DNA of 64,000 nucleotides from Kosakonia arachidis. Lineage in GTDB: Bacteria; Pseudomonadota; Gammaproteobacteria; Enterobacterales; Enterobacteriaceae. Under the pieces are notes generated by a model that made no database searches, had not been told where the DNA came from, and worked only from the letters and a program-made list of their open reading frames with translations. Both the position numbers and the translations under genes were made by a program. Shown here piece after piece: positions 39,736-50,201 of this stretch; position 1 is the stretch's first letter; the number at the start of each line of letters is the position of its first letter. The stretch lies in the NCBI RefSeq assembly GCF_900116535.1, contig NZ_FPAU01000001.1, forward strand, positions 1,103,218 to 1,167,217, read 5' to 3'.

Positions 39736-41000
39736 ATGAAAGAAAATTTATCACTATGGGAAAATTGAATATTCAATAATTTGTTGTTCTCTCTAATTTT
39801 CATCCAGTTAGGTACCGAAATATCACTTTTTTCTTTACCAATTTTCGCTATAACGCAATTGCATGTAACACCCGTTCAAATGGGATGCCTGGTTTTTTCA
39901 GAGCAGATGGCACCCATTCTGCTGGGTATTTTTTCAGGAATTTTTGTCGATCGCCATAATTCGCTCAAAATTATGATTGCCAGCGAGATTTTTCGTGCGC
40001 CGATATTAATTTTTATTTTCATTACATTTTTTTCTCAATTAAGTTTTTTATCTTTATTTTTTGTCTGTGTTTTTCTTAGGGAGTGGAAAACTATTTTTTT
40101 TGATATTTCATATCGTAAGTTGACCTCTGGGCTGTTTGAATCCTCTGAAATTATCCAGTGCAATGCTAAATTGGCGAGCGCAAATTCACTTTCTGAATTG
40201 CTGGACCCTGTTATAGCAGGTTGCATTATAAAAATATTCTCTGTCGCGGACGCTCTGTTTTTCAATGTTATTTTATTCCTTCTGTCATCACTTTTTTATT
40301 GTCATTAAAAAAAGCAAAAATCAAAAATGCAATAGATAGAGAAAAAAGGAACGGTAAATTAAGCGATGTTTATATAGGTTATCAATTTGTTTTTAAAACG
40401 CCTTTGTTAAGGGTTATTACATTGAGTGGTGCGATATGGAATTTTTGCTACGCATTGATCTACACGATATTTATCTTTTACACAATCAATCAACTCAAAA
40501 TACCTCCTTTTATGGTTAGTCTGGTTTTCATCCCTGGTGCCATTGGTGTATTGGCGGGATCATCACTGATACCCTCTATAATTAAAAAACTTGGCTATGG
40601 TAAGTCGCTGTTATTTGGGGTGGGAATAACTGTTTTGTGGGGGATAATCCTGATCCTGTTACAGTCGGTTGAATGGGCTGTCTTTGCTATAAGTATAGCT
40701 TTCTTTTTCTTTGGAATAGGTCAGACTATTTTCAATGTCATTAATGTTTCTATCAATCAAATAGTTATCCCTTCACCTCTACTTGGTAAAGTTATTGCCT
40801 CTCTGCGCGTTTTATTCTGCATTACTATTCTTTTAGGTGCTTTGGTCAACGGTTATTTGGCTGAAGCGCGTTCACCGCGCGAGGCGATATTTATCGCCAC
40901 ACCAGGTTTGATGTTTTCAGCCTTTATTCTTGCCCTGCCACAGGTGCGCCAATTCAAGCTTGAAGCCCCTGAACACCATGCAGGATCTGATCTTGGATAG
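39736..41000 (+). pseudogene. MFS exporter, interrupted by a stop and a frameshift
   Basis: Start MKENLSLWEN, then in-frame TGA at codon 11 (39766), then IFNNLLFSLIFIQLGTEISL and a typical MFS_3-like N-half (LGIFSGIFVDRHN is the helix 2-3 loop). At about 40290 a T-run indel shifts the frame (FLLSSLFYCH stop); the C-half continues in the +2 frame through PGAIGVLAGSSLIPSIIKKL to a stop at 41000. Twelve helices in total. Related to exporters of small antibiotics and siderophores (EntS-like). Two lesions make it a pseudogene unless one is a sequencing error. Confidence 0.75.
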
Positions 41001-41109
41001 GACTATTCGTACTCAATTTATTCAACGTGTCAGTTGCTCTCCCCTGTAAACAGAGCCAGTCTAAACAGAAGTATCCGGTCTTTCTTGCATCGAACAAAGA
41101 GGCCAGTCC

Positions 41110-41580
41110 GTCATTAAAAAAACCCGCTATACCGAAGAACAGACCGCGTTTGCGCTGAAACCGGCACGCGGGTGGAGAAAGTGTGCAAAAGATGGGCTTT
41201 TCTGAAGCCACTTTTTGTAACGGAGAGAAAAGTTTGGCGGTATGAACGTGACAGAACTGCGTCGTCTGCGGCAACTGGAAGATGAAAACCAGCGGCTCCT
41301 TCGTCTGGTGGCAGACCTCAGTCTGGATAAGGAAGTGCTGCTCCAGAATGTCATTCAAAAAAGTTCTGAGGCCCCTCCAGAAACGGGAGTCGGTGGATTA
41401 CCTGCTGGAAGCATATCGTATTGGTCTGCGTGGTAGTTGCCGTCTGATGATGCAGAATTATCTGGCGTACAACTATCGCAGATGCCGTGATGACAGAGCC
41501 CTGACCCAGAGGATAAGTGAGATTGCTGCGGTGCGGGTTTGCTATGGTTACCAACGTATCTTTGCACAGGACACTCCTTA
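41110..41580 (+). mobile_element. degenerate IS3-family remnant
   Basis: Pieces of a second IS407-group-like element: KKTRYTEEQTAFALK (orfA start, frame broken several times), then GGMNVTELRRLRQLEDENQR and LSLDKEVLLQNVIQK (orfA end), then orfB start KRESVDYLLEAYRIGLRGSC to RVCYGYQRI, where it is cut off at about 41565. Different from the IS at 37560. It bounds the AT-rich island on the right. Confidence 0.7.
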
Positions 41581-41642
41581 AACATAGGCCTATGCCTATG
41601 TCTTAATGGTGAAGTGTCCGGTTTAAACGGGCCTTTGCAGTG

Positions 41643-42428
41643 TTATAAATGCCTGGAGAGGAAATCCTCAATCAAGCGCAGCACCAGCACAGGATTTTCG
41701 CGGCTGCTGATATGCGCAGCATTCGGGATCTGCGTAAAATCGCAGCTCAGCTTTTCAGCCATCAGGCGACCTTCGACCGGCGGCCTCGGCCGATCCAGTT
41801 CACCAGTCGCAACGTGTGCCGGACAGCGAATGGTATTCAGCACTGAAAGCCTGTCCGGGCGACCGAAAATCTGTTTACCCAGCGGCACGATACTGCCACG
41901 CAGTTGTTCTGCCGTGAGTGAAGAGAGATATGTGCTAAGCCGCTGGACATCTGCAGGTGTGGCATGTTGAGAATAAAATTGCCCGATAATGTAATCCAGC
42001 ATGGCAGGCGGAATGAAGCCAGTTGTCTCAATGGCGTTGAGCATGCCAAAGTAACGTTCGCGTGCCTCACAGGTTTCATCGCCAATAAAGGTATCAAACA
42101 ACATTAACGCTTTTACCCGCTGTGGCGCAGCGGCAGCCAGTTCGGCTCCCCACATGCCGCCAACGGACAATCCCACTACCGCGAACTCCTCAATCTGTAA
42201 GGCATCCATTAGAGCCAGATGATCGGCGGCCAGATCTGCCAGTGATGTTGTTGATGCTGGCAGATTGGGAGAATCACCGTGGCCCCATAAATCCGGCGCT
42301 ATCACGCGAAACTGTTTAGCCAGAGCCTCAATCTGCGGTGCCCACATTGATTTATCGAACAGATAACTGTGGCCGAGTAAAACGGGAAATCCCGAGCCGG
42401 TATCTAAATAGGACATCATTGCCTTCAT
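41643..42428 (-). CDS. alpha/beta-fold hydrolase
   Basis: 261 residues from the ATG at 42428, which has a strong AAGGAGA ribosome site; a TTG one codon upstream is unlikely. Oxyanion region VLLGHSYLFDKSMW, nucleophile elbow GLSVGG (Ser88), acid in GELDRP and catalytic His in IPNAAHIS complete the triad. The family includes haloalkane dehalogenase-like esterases and lactonases; the substrate cannot be assigned. It lies between the island and the suf operon, where K-12 has small genes. It is GC-balanced like the backbone. Confidence 0.85.
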   Translation of the reverse strand: MKAMMSYLDTGSGFPVLLGHSYLFDKSMWAPQIEALAKQFRVIAPDLWGHGDSPNLPASTTSLADLAADHLALMDALQIEEFAVVGLSVGGMWGAELAAAAPQRVKALMLFDTFIGDETCEARERYFGMLNAIETTGFIPPAMLDYIIGQFYSQHATPADVQRLSTYLSSLTAEQLRGSIVPLGKQIFGRPDRLSVLNTIRCPAHVATGELDRPRPPVEGRLMAEKLSCDFTQIPNAAHISSRENPVLVLRLIEDFLSRHL

Positions 42429-42908
42429 CAACTTTCTCCTTGTTTTCAGGGCATAGCCTGGATGTAAACCCGGCGATATCTTACAGCAGATATTTCCGCT
42501 GCGTTGGGTGAGAAAATCTTAATTGCAAATAAGCGTCTTAAGTCGTGGTCAGTGTGTTGTCGCAAATATCCCCCTCTTTTCCATGGCGATCTCTGTTCAA
42601 ATCACTGTGGATTTAATCGCGATTGGTGAAGAGGAAATGGGCGCAAGTCGAGCGTGCGCGTCTGTTTTTTGATAACACGCTATGTCTTTGAGGCGATGTT
42701 TTTTTCGATCCTATCTCAAAAATAGGTATTGCCTATACATCTTATCTTTTTCGCCGGATATCCGCGGCTGGTTGTTTTAAATTCATTATTTATCAATCTA
42801 TTAAACAATTTTTCACTTATCTGTAAAGCCTTCCTGCAGAGACTATGCTTATAGCAACCGTTGAAAAAGGGGGGACTGGCGGAATAACCCTGCGGGAAAG
42901 AGGTTGAA
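42429..42908. other. suf upstream region
   Basis: About 480 bp without a gene between the hydrolase and the suf Fur box. In E. coli this region carries OxyR and IHF sites that induce suf under oxidative stress. I could not place those sites by eye. GGAATAACCCTGCGGGAAAG near 42880 looks like conserved suf promoter sequence. Confidence 0.35.
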
Positions 42909-42925
42909 GTGAGAATAATTATCAC
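42909..42925. promoter_or_regulatory. Fur box of the suf operon
   Basis: GTGAGAATAATTATCAC is a nearly palindromic 17-mer matching the Fur consensus core (GATAATNATTATC), 47-63 bp upstream of sufA. In E. coli Fur represses and apo-IscR activates suf at overlapping sites in this position. Confidence 0.7.
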
Positions 42926-42971
42926 TAACATAACAATATGCCCTTCGAATCTGGTGAGTTGAGGTAACGCG

Positions 42972-43328
42972 ATGGAATCATTTAATCCGGAAGATTTTGC
43001 GTGGCGCGGGCTGACTATGACGCCTGCCGCTGCTGAACATATTCGTACGCTGGCCAATAAACAGGCCGGTGTTCTGGGTGTACGGCTCGGCATTAAGCAG
43101 ACTGGCTGTGCGGGCTTTGGTTATGTGCTGGATACCGTGACGGAGCCGAATGCCGACGATTTACTGTACGAATCTGCAGGCGCGCGCCTTTACGTTCCGC
43201 TTCAGGCAATGCCCTTTATTGATGGCACAGAAGTGGATTACGTGCGTGAAGGGTTAAATCAGATCTTCAAATTTCATAACCCGAAAGCCCAGCATGAATG
43301 CGGCTGTGGCGAAAGCTTTGGGGTATAG
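42972..43328 (+). CDS. sufA: Fe-S cluster A-type carrier SufA
   Basis: 118 residues. It accepts iron-sulfur clusters from SufBCD and passes them to target apoproteins. Three conserved cysteines are seen: [10 protein letters not shown] and the C-terminal [11 protein letters not shown]. The N-terminus ([11 protein letters not shown]) is a few residues shorter than in E. coli. TTGAGGTAACGCG precedes the ATG. First gene of sufABCDSE. Confidence 0.96.
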   Translation: MESFNPEDFAWRGLTMTPAAAEHIRTLANKQAGVLGVRLGIKQTGCAGFGYVLDTVTEPNADDLLYESAGARLYVPLQAMPFIDGTEVDYVREGLNQIFKFHNPKAQHECGCGESFGV

Positions 43329-43336
43329 GCGGTACT

Positions 43337-44821
43337 ATGTCTCGTAATACTGAAGCAACTGACGATGTCAAAATCTGGACCGGTAACCTCAATTATAAAG
43401 AGGGGTTCTTTACGCAATTAACCACTGATGAGCTGGCTAAAGGCATCAATGAAGATGTCGTGCGGGCGATCTCGGCGAAACGTAACGAGCCTGAGTGGAT
43501 GCTGGAGTTCCGCCTGAGTGCTTTTCGTGCCTGGCTTGAAATGGAAGAGCCGCATTGGCTGAAAGCGCACTACGACAAGCTGAACTATCAGGATTACAGC
43601 TACTATTCGGCACCGTCCTGCGGTAATTGCGATGACACATGCGTCTCGCAGCCAGGTGCTGTGCAACAGACGGGCGCGAATGCGTATCTGACTGATGAAG
43701 TGGAAGCCGCGTTTAACCAACTGGGCGTACCGGTGCGTGAAGGCAAGGAAGTGGCGGTGGACGCCATTTTCGACTCAGTTTCCGTCGCCACCACTTACCG
43801 CGAGAAACTGTCGGAGAAGGGCATTATTTTCTGCTCGTTCGGTGAGGCTATCCACGATCATCCTGAACTGGTGAAAAAGTACCTCGGTACCGTGGTGCCA
43901 TCGAATGACAACTTCTTTGCTGCGCTGAATGCGGCAGTCGCCTCCGATGGCACGTTCATTTATATCCCGAAAGGCGTGCGTTGCCCGATGGAGCTGTCCA
44001 CCTATTTCCGCATCAATGCGGAGAAAACTGGCCAGTTCGAACGCACTATTCTGGTGGCCGATGAAGGCAGTTATGTCAGCTATATCGAAGGTTGCTCCGC
44101 GCCGGTGCGCGACAGTTACCAGCTTCACGCGGCGGTGGTGGAAGTGATCATCCACAAAGATGCCGAAGTGAAATACTCCACCGTGCAGAACTGGTTCCCG
44201 GGCGACAACAATACGGGCGGTATTCTTAACTTCGTCACTAAGCGTGCGCTGTGCGAAGGCGAAAACAGCAAGATGTCGTGGACGCAATCAGAAACCGGTT
44301 CGGCCATTACGTGGAAATATCCGAGCTGCATTCTGCGTGGTGACAACTCCATTGGCGAGTTTTTCTCCGTGGCGCTGACCAGCGGGCATCAGCAGGCTGA
44401 CACTGGCACCAAGATGATCCACATTGGCAAGAACACCAAATCGACCATTATTTCGAAAGGGATCTCGGCCGGACATAGCCAGAATAGCTATCGAGGGCTG
44501 GTGAAAATCATGCCGACGGCAACGAATGCCCGTAACTTTACTCAGTGTGACTCGATGCTGATAGGCCCGGACTGCGGCGCGCATACTTTCCCATATGTTG
44601 AATGTCGTAATAACAGCGCCCAGCTTGAACACGAAGCCACAACCTCGCGCATTGGAGAAGATCAACTGTTCTATTGCTTGCAACGCGGTATCAGCGAGGA
44701 TGATGCTATCTCGATGATTGTTAATGGTTTCTGTAAAGACGTCTTCTCCGAGTTGCCGCTGGAATTTGCCGTTGAAGCGCAAAAACTGCTGGCTATCAGC
44801 CTTGAACACAGCGTCGGTTAA
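43337..44821 (+). CDS. sufB: Fe-S cluster scaffold SufB
   Basis: 494 residues. Core of the SufBC2D scaffold where clusters are assembled under stress or iron limitation. The start is ATG 43337 ([10 protein letters not shown]), 8 bp after sufA; upstream in-frame codons overlap sufA. Conserved regions include [13 protein letters not shown] near residues 92-104, the parallel beta-helix, and the cluster-assembly Cys of [12 protein letters not shown] near residue 405. One residue shorter than E. coli SufB (a Gly-Pro loss near residue 17). Confidence 0.97.
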   Translation: MSRNTEATDDVKIWTGNLNYKEGFFTQLTTDELAKGINEDVVRAISAKRNEPEWMLEFRLSAFRAWLEMEEPHWLKAHYDKLNYQDYSYYSAPSCGNCDDTCVSQPGAVQQTGANAYLTDEVEAAFNQLGVPVREGKEVAVDAIFDSVSVATTYREKLSEKGIIFCSFGEAIHDHPELVKKYLGTVVPSNDNFFAALNAAVASDGTFIYIPKGVRCPMELSTYFRINAEKTGQFERTILVADEGSYVSYIEGCSAPVRDSYQLHAAVVEVIIHKDAEVKYSTVQNWFPGDNNTGGILNFVTKRALCEGENSKMSWTQSETGSAITWKYPSCILRGDNSIGEFFSVALTSGHQQADTGTKMIHIGKNTKSTIISKGISAGHSQNSYRGLVKIMPTATNARNFTQCDSMLIGPDCGAHTFPYVECRNNSAQLEHEATTSRIGEDQLFYCLQRGISEDDAISMIVNGFCKDVFSELPLEFAVEAQKLLAISLEHSVG

Positions 44822-44838
44822 GAATTAAAGGATAATAA

Positions 44839-45585
44839 ATGTTAAGTATCAAAGATTTGCAAGTAAGCGTTGAAGGCAAAGCAATACTCCGCGGCTTGAG
44901 TCTGAACGTTCGTCCAGGCGAAGTGCATGCCATCATGGGGCCGAACGGTTCCGGGAAAAGTACGCTTTCTGCAACCCTTGCCGGACGTGAAGATTATGAG
45001 GTCGTTGGTGGCAATGTGGAATTTAAAGGCAAAGATTTGCTGGAACTGTCGCCGGAAGATCGCGCCGGGGAAGGCATCTTTATGGCCTTCCAGTATCCGG
45101 TAGAAATACCTGGCGTCAGCAACCAGTTCTTTTTACAGACAGCGCTGAATGCGGTGCGGAAATATCGCGGCAAGGAAGAGCTTGATCGCTTCGATTTCCA
45201 GGATCTAATGGAAGATAAAATCAAACTGCTGAAGATGCCGGAAGATCTGTTGACTCGTTCGGTGAACGTCGGTTTCTCTGGCGGTGAGAAGAAGCGCAAC
45301 GACATTCTGCAAATGGCAGTGCTGGAACCTGATCTCTGCATACTTGATGAAACCGACTCCGGGCTGGATATTGATGCGCTGAAAATCGTTGCTGAAGGGG
45401 TGAATGCCCTGCGCGATGAGAAACGGGCTTTTATTATCGTCACGCACTATCAGCGTATTCTCGATTACATCAAACCCGACTTTGTGCATGTGTTGTATCA
45501 GGGGCGCATCGTGAAATCCGGCGATTTCACGCTGGTTAAGCAACTGGAGGAGCAGGGCTATGGCTGGCTTACCGAACAGCAGTAA
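44839..45585 (+). CDS. sufC: SufC ATPase
   Basis: 248 residues, E. coli length. ABC-type ATPase of the SufBC2D scaffold; it does not transport, but drives conformational change for cluster assembly. Walker A GPNGSGKST (35-43), Q-loop MAFQYPVEIPGV, signature FSGGEKKRN (about 148-156), Walker B CILDETDSGLD. AAAGGATAATAA precedes the ATG. The 3' end overlaps sufD by 26 bp. Confidence 0.97.
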   Translation: MLSIKDLQVSVEGKAILRGLSLNVRPGEVHAIMGPNGSGKSTLSATLAGREDYEVVGGNVEFKGKDLLELSPEDRAGEGIFMAFQYPVEIPGVSNQFFLQTALNAVRKYRGKEELDRFDFQDLMEDKIKLLKMPEDLLTRSVNVGFSGGEKKRNDILQMAVLEPDLCILDETDSGLDIDALKIVAEGVNALRDEKRAFIIVTHYQRILDYIKPDFVHVLYQGRIVKSGDFTLVKQLEEQGYGWLTEQQ

Positions 45586-46831
45586 CGCGCTGCAACAGTG
45601 GCATCACCTGTTCGAAACCCTGGGCGGATCGCGTTCGGAAGTGGCGCAACAACATTTGCAACAAATGTTGCGCTTAGGTCTGCCGACGCGCAAACAGGAG
45701 AACTGGAAATACACCCCGCTTGAGGGATTGCTGAACAACCGGTTTGTTAGCGTGTGCGCCCCTGTAAACACCGCTCAGCGTGACGCTCTGGCGTTGCCGG
45801 TGGATGCCATCAGGCTGGTGTTTGTCGATGGGCAGTTCAACGCAGAATTAAGCGATGAGACGGTCGGTTCCGGTTTTGATGTGACTTTCAGCGACGCACG
45901 CCATGCTCTGCCCGCGCCGGTGCAGCCGGAGATGTTCCTGCATCTGACCGAAAGTCTGACGCAGAACGTGACCTGGATTCAGGTCGCGCGCAATCAACGC
46001 CCGGCTAAACCCTTGCTGCTCATGCATATTACCCAGGGATTGGCGGGCGAGGAGATGAACACTGCGCACTATCGCCATCATCTCGAACTGGAGCAGGGCG
46101 CCGAAGCGACAATCTATGAGCATTATGTCAGCCTCAGCGAACAGCCACATTTTACCGGTTCGCGTCTTACGATGAATGTGGCGGCGAATGCACATTTGCA
46201 CCATGTGAAGCTGGCGTTTGAAAATCCGCAAAGTTACCACTTTTCGCATAACGATCTTCTGCTGGGAGCCGATGCGGCGGCTGACAGTCATAGCTTCCTG
46301 CTTGGCGGCATGGTGCTGCGTCATAACACCAGTACGCAACTGAATGGTGAAAACACGCAGGTTAATATCAACAGCCTGGCGATGCCGGTGAAATCAGAAG
46401 TGTGCGACACCCGCACCTGGCTTGAGCACAACAAAGGCTACTGTAACAGCCGCCAGTTACATAAAACTATTGTCAGCGATAAAGGTCGGGCGGTGTTCAA
46501 CGGTTTAATCAATGTTGCGCAACACGCGATTAAAACCGATGGTCAGATGACCAACAATAATCTGCTATTAGGACGTCTGGCGGAAGTGGATACCAAACCG
46601 CAACTGGAAATTTATGCTGACGATGTGAAGTGCAGCCACGGTGCAACAATTGGGCGTATTGATGATGAGCAGATGTTTTATCTGCGCTCGCGCGGTATTA
46701 ACCAGCAGGCGGCGCAGAAAATGATCATCCATGCTTTTGCCGCTGAACTGACGGAAGTGATTCGCGACGTAGCGTTGAAACAACAGGTACTGGCGCGTAT
46801 CAGCCAGCGTCTGGCAGGGGGCGTAGTATGA
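45560..46831 (+). CDS. sufD: Fe-S cluster assembly protein SufD
   Basis: 423 residues, same as E. coli. SufB paralog that completes SufBC2D and is needed for iron entry. Beta-helix core and the C-terminal helical region with [20 protein letters not shown] (residue about 360 on, including the interface His) are visible. Starts inside sufC, GGAGGAGCAGGGCT being its ribosome site, and overlaps sufS by 4 bp (ATGA). Confidence 0.96.
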   Translation: MAGLPNSSNALQQWHHLFETLGGSRSEVAQQHLQQMLRLGLPTRKQENWKYTPLEGLLNNRFVSVCAPVNTAQRDALALPVDAIRLVFVDGQFNAELSDETVGSGFDVTFSDARHALPAPVQPEMFLHLTESLTQNVTWIQVARNQRPAKPLLLMHITQGLAGEEMNTAHYRHHLELEQGAEATIYEHYVSLSEQPHFTGSRLTMNVAANAHLHHVKLAFENPQSYHFSHNDLLLGADAAADSHSFLLGGMVLRHNTSTQLNGENTQVNINSLAMPVKSEVCDTRTWLEHNKGYCNSRQLHKTIVSDKGRAVFNGLINVAQHAIKTDGQMTNNNLLLGRLAEVDTKPQLEIYADDVKCSHGATIGRIDDEQMFYLRSRGINQQAAQKMIIHAFAAELTEVIRDVALKQQVLARISQRLAGGVV

Positions 46832-48048
46832 GTTTTCCCGTGAACGCGGTACGCGCCGATTTTCCGGTGCTGCTGCGTGAAGTGAATGGATCGCCGCTGG
46901 CGTATCTCGACAGCGCTGCCAGCGCGCAAAAACCGAATCAGGTCATTGATGCCGAAGCGGCGTTTTATCGCCACGGTTACGCTGCCGTGCATCGTGGGAT
47001 CCATACCCTCAGTGCGGAAGCGACGCAGCGTATGGAACAGGTGCGTGAGAAGGCGGCGGCGTTTCTTAATGCCCGTCTGCCGGAAGAGCTGGTATTTGTG
47101 CGCGGTACGACGGAAGGAATCAACCTGGTCGCCAATAGCTGGGGCAATAGCCAGGTGTGTGCTGGCGACAACATCATCGTCAGCGCAATGGAGCATCATG
47201 CGAACATCGTGCCGTGGCAGATGCTGTGCGAGCGTGTGGGCGCGCACTTGCGTGTGATCCCGATTAATCAGAATGGCACCCTGCAATTAGAGGTGCTGCC
47301 AACACTGCTGGACGAACACACGCGGCTGCTGGCGATCACCCACGTTTCTAACGTTCTGGGAACGGAAAACCCGGTTGCGGAGATGATTGCGCTGGCGCAT
47401 CGGCACGGCGTGAAAGTGCTGGTGGACGGCGCGCAGGCGGTGATGCATCACCCGGTAGACGTGCAGGCGCTGGACTGTGATTTCTATGTTTTCTCGGGGC
47501 ATAAATTGTATGGCCCGACCGGCATTGGCGTACTGTACGTCAAAGAGGAGATTTTGCAGGCTATGCCGCCGTGGGAAGGCGGCGGTTCCATGATTGCCAC
47601 CGTCAGCCTGACGGAAGGCACTACCTACGCGAAAGCGCCGTGGCGGTTTGAAGCCGGGACGCCGAATACGGGGGGGATTATCGGGCTGGGCGCGGCGATC
47701 GATTATGTCACCGCATTGGGCCTGAAGGCGATTGGCGAGTATGAACAGACATTGATGCGTTATGCGCTGGCGGCGCTGGCGGAGGTGCCGGATTTAACGC
47801 TCTATGGCCCGGCGCAGCGTCAGGGGGTAATTGCCTTCAACCTTGGTAAACATCATGCTTACGATGTAGGTAGTTTCCTCGATAATTATGGTATTGCCGT
47901 TCGTACCGGGCATCACTGCGCGATGCCACTGATGGCGTTTTACAACGTGCCTGCCATGTGTCGTGCTTCGCTGGTCATGTACAATACGCAAGAAGAAGTG
48001 GATCGTCTGGTGGCTGGCCTGAAGCGTATTCATCAGTTACTGGGCTAA
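46828..48048 (+). CDS. sufS: cysteine desulfurase SufS
   Basis: 406 residues. PLP-dependent group II cysteine desulfurase that mobilises sulfur from cysteine (and can act as selenocysteine lyase). PLP lysine in [13 protein letters not shown] (about residue 226), RGTTEGIN near 93, and the persulfide Cys364 in [10 protein letters not shown], the same number as in E. coli. Coupled to sufD by ATGA. Confidence 0.97.
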   Translation: MSFPVNAVRADFPVLLREVNGSPLAYLDSAASAQKPNQVIDAEAAFYRHGYAAVHRGIHTLSAEATQRMEQVREKAAAFLNARLPEELVFVRGTTEGINLVANSWGNSQVCAGDNIIVSAMEHHANIVPWQMLCERVGAHLRVIPINQNGTLQLEVLPTLLDEHTRLLAITHVSNVLGTENPVAEMIALAHRHGVKVLVDGAQAVMHHPVDVQALDCDFYVFSGHKLYGPTGIGVLYVKEEILQAMPPWEGGGSMIATVSLTEGTTYAKAPWRFEAGTPNTGGIIGLGAAIDYVTALGLKAIGEYEQTLMRYALAALAEVPDLTLYGPAQRQGVIAFNLGKHHAYDVGSFLDNYGIAVRTGHHCAMPLMAFYNVPAMCRASLVMYNTQEEVDRLVAGLKRIHQLLG

Positions 48049-48062
48049 CTAAAGAGGCGAGA

Positions 48063-48479
48063 ATGGCCGCATTACCCGATAAAGAGAAATTGCTGCGCAA
48101 TTTCGCCCGCTGTGCCAACTGGGAAGAGAAGTACCTTTATATTATCGAGTTGGGACAGCGGTTGCCGGCGCTGAGCCCCGGGGATCATAACCCACAAAAC
48201 ATTATCCAGGGATGTCAAAGCCAGGCCTGGATTGTGATGCATTGTAATGACGATGGCGTGATTGAGCTGGCTGGCGACAGCGATGCCGCGATTGTTAAAG
48301 GGCTTATTGCCATCGTTTTTGCGCTGTACCAGCAGATGACGCCACAGGACATCGTTGCGTTTGATGTTCGTCCATGGTTCGAAAAACTCTCGTTGACACA
48401 ACATCTCACGCCTTCACGTTCGCAGGGGCTGGAAGCAATGATCCGTGGAATCCGCTCCAAAGCTGCTAACATTAGCTAA
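48063..48479 (+). CDS. sufE: sulfur acceptor protein SufE
   Basis: 138 residues. Takes the persulfide from SufS Cys364 onto its own Cys51 (IQGCQSQ) and passes sulfur to SufB. The start is ATG 48063 ([14 protein letters not shown]) after AAGAGGCGAGA. C-terminal [16 protein letters not shown] is the usual family end. More diverged from E. coli in its loops ([12 protein letters not shown]) than neighbouring genes, consistent with another genus or species. Confidence 0.96.
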   Translation: MAALPDKEKLLRNFARCANWEEKYLYIIELGQRLPALSPGDHNPQNIIQGCQSQAWIVMHCNDDGVIELAGDSDAAIVKGLIAIVFALYQQMTPQDIVAFDVRPWFEKLSLTQHLTPSRSQGLEAMIRGIRSKAANIS

Positions 48480-48574
48480 ACTCAAAGAAAAGCTTTCATT
48501 CTGTTATGCGAGGCGTTTTTTGCCTCGCTGGTTTTCAGCTTTCCGGCGTTTTGCCAGTGAATACAGGAACGACA

Positions 48575-49603
48575 ATGAAACGCGTGTCTTTGATAACTCT
48601 CTGTCTTTTTGGCGCTATTAGCGCTCTTTCGGTGGCTCATGCGGCAGAATATACCCTGCCGGGAAACGGGAGCCGTATCATCGGTCAAAACCAGACTTAC
48701 ACCGTTCAGGCAGGGGATAAAAACCTGCAAACCATTGCCCGTCACTTTGATACCGCCGCAATGCTTATTATTGAAGCTAATGACACTATTGCGCCAGTAC
48801 CGAAGCCCGGAACGGTGGTCACTATTCCTTCGCAAATGTTGCTCCCCGATACACCGCGGGAGGGAATTGTGGTCAATCTTGCGGAGCTACGGCTTTATTA
48901 CTTCCCCCCCGGAAAAAATAGCGTTCAGGTTTATCCTATTGGTATTGGTCAGCAGGGCCTGGAAACACCAGTGTCTGTGACGAAGGTCAGCCAGAAAATA
49001 CCTAACCCAACCTGGACACCTACAGCGGGCATCCGTGCACGTTCACAGGCGAATGGTATTGAATTGCCGCCAGTAATACCTGCCGGACCCAGTAACCCGC
49101 TGGGACGATTTGCGCTGCGTTTGGGGATAGGTCACGGTGAATATCTTATTCATGGCACCAATGCGCAGGACAGCGTCGGGCTGCGCGTCAGTTCCGGCTG
49201 TATGCGGATGAACGCGCCTGATATCGCTGCGCTGTTTGCCCAGGTCTCGACGGGAACCAGGGTGACTATTATCAACGAACCGGTGAAGTATGCGGTTGAG
49301 CCGAATGGCAGGCATTATATTGAGGTGCATCGCCCGTTGTCGCAGACGGTGGAAGAGAATACCCAGACGCTGCCGATAACGCTCTCTCCGACGCTGGCGT
49401 CATTTATTACCCGGTCGGGCGGCGATAAAGCTGCGATTGATAAAGCGCTGTACCGTCGTGCGGGTTATCCGGTGATAATCCCTGCTGCAAAGCAGGCAGC
49501 AAGCCCTGAAAGCGTGCTATCGGTGCAAAACAGCACGAAAGCGGCAGCCATGAATGCGGAAACGGCAGAAACGGTAACGCACCAGGAGAAGGGGCAGGGG
49601 TAA
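48575..49603 (+). CDS. ldtE: L,D-transpeptidase LdtE
   Basis: 342 residues. Periplasmic enzyme making 3-3 mDap-mDap crosslinks in peptidoglycan. Signal peptide (1-23, ending SVAHAA), LysM domain (about 39-87, [19 protein letters not shown]), then the YkuD catalytic domain with His193 in [12 protein letters not shown] and catalytic Cys209 in [12 protein letters not shown] 48575 is chosen for the signal peptide. The C-terminal about 60 residues are low-complexity Ala/Thr/Glu and diverged from E. coli. Convergent with lpp, whose product is attached by related L,D-transpeptidases. Confidence 0.94.
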   Translation: MKRVSLITLCLFGAISALSVAHAAEYTLPGNGSRIIGQNQTYTVQAGDKNLQTIARHFDTAAMLIIEANDTIAPVPKPGTVVTIPSQMLLPDTPREGIVVNLAELRLYYFPPGKNSVQVYPIGIGQQGLETPVSVTKVSQKIPNPTWTPTAGIRARSQANGIELPPVIPAGPSNPLGRFALRLGIGHGEYLIHGTNAQDSVGLRVSSGCMRMNAPDIAALFAQVSTGTRVTIINEPVKYAVEPNGRHYIEVHRPLSQTVEENTQTLPITLSPTLASFITRSGGDKAAIDKALYRRAGYPVIIPAAKQAASPESVLSVQNSTKAAAMNAETAETVTHQEKGQG

Positions 49604-49612
49604 ATCGCGGGC

Positions 49613-49642
49613 AAAAAAAATGGCGCACATTGTGCGCCATTT
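49613..49642 (-). terminator. intrinsic terminator of lpp
   Basis: On the minus strand AAATGGCGCACA-ATG-TGCGCCATTT runs into eight T's. It stands between the convergent ldtE and lpp stops, and is the known strong lpp terminator. Confidence 0.92.
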
Positions 49643-49656
49643 CATTACAGGAACTC

Positions 49657-49905
<249 letters not shown>

Positions 49906-49907
49906 CT

Positions 49908-49975
49908 AGATTGAGTTAATCTCCATGTAGCGTTACAAGTATTACACAAACTTTTTTAGGTTGAGAATATTTTTT
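49908..49975 (-). promoter_or_regulatory. lpp promoter and 5' untranslated leader
   Basis: Minus strand: TGTAATACTTGTAACGC (-10 TAATACT) followed by the transcribed leader GCTACATGGAGATTAACTC, essentially the very strong E. coli lpp promoter. Very AT-rich upstream, as known for lpp. The remaining sequence up to the pykF terminator (50149) shows no gene. Confidence 0.8.
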
Positions 49976-50148
49976 TGATGGGAATACCCTTAAATTTGAT
50001 CGTTCGCTCAAAGAAGCACCGACTTTGAATAAAAGGTTAAAAAACGTGTGTTAAAACAGCAGGCTTCCATCGGATTCATCTTAGGTAATGTGCTGCTTAA
50101 ATAGTGAAATCCGATTTGATTTTTTATTCAAGCTGGAGACGAGAATAT

Positions 50149-50175
50149 AAAAAAGCGCCACGAGGGCGCTTTTTT
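50149..50175. terminator. intrinsic terminator of pykF
   Basis: AAAAAAGCGCC-ACGA-GGGCGCTTTTTT: stem of about 11 pairs with T-runs on both strands, 27 bp past the pykF stop. Confidence 0.9.
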
Positions 50176-50201
50176 AATCAGTCTAAATTTTCTGGTTATT
50201 A

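Noticed and set aside
39143..41000. Naming the island an mcc (microcin C) locus
   Set aside because: No MccB-like ThiF domain, heptapeptide MccA or MccE decarboxylase is visible; only the general layout is similar.
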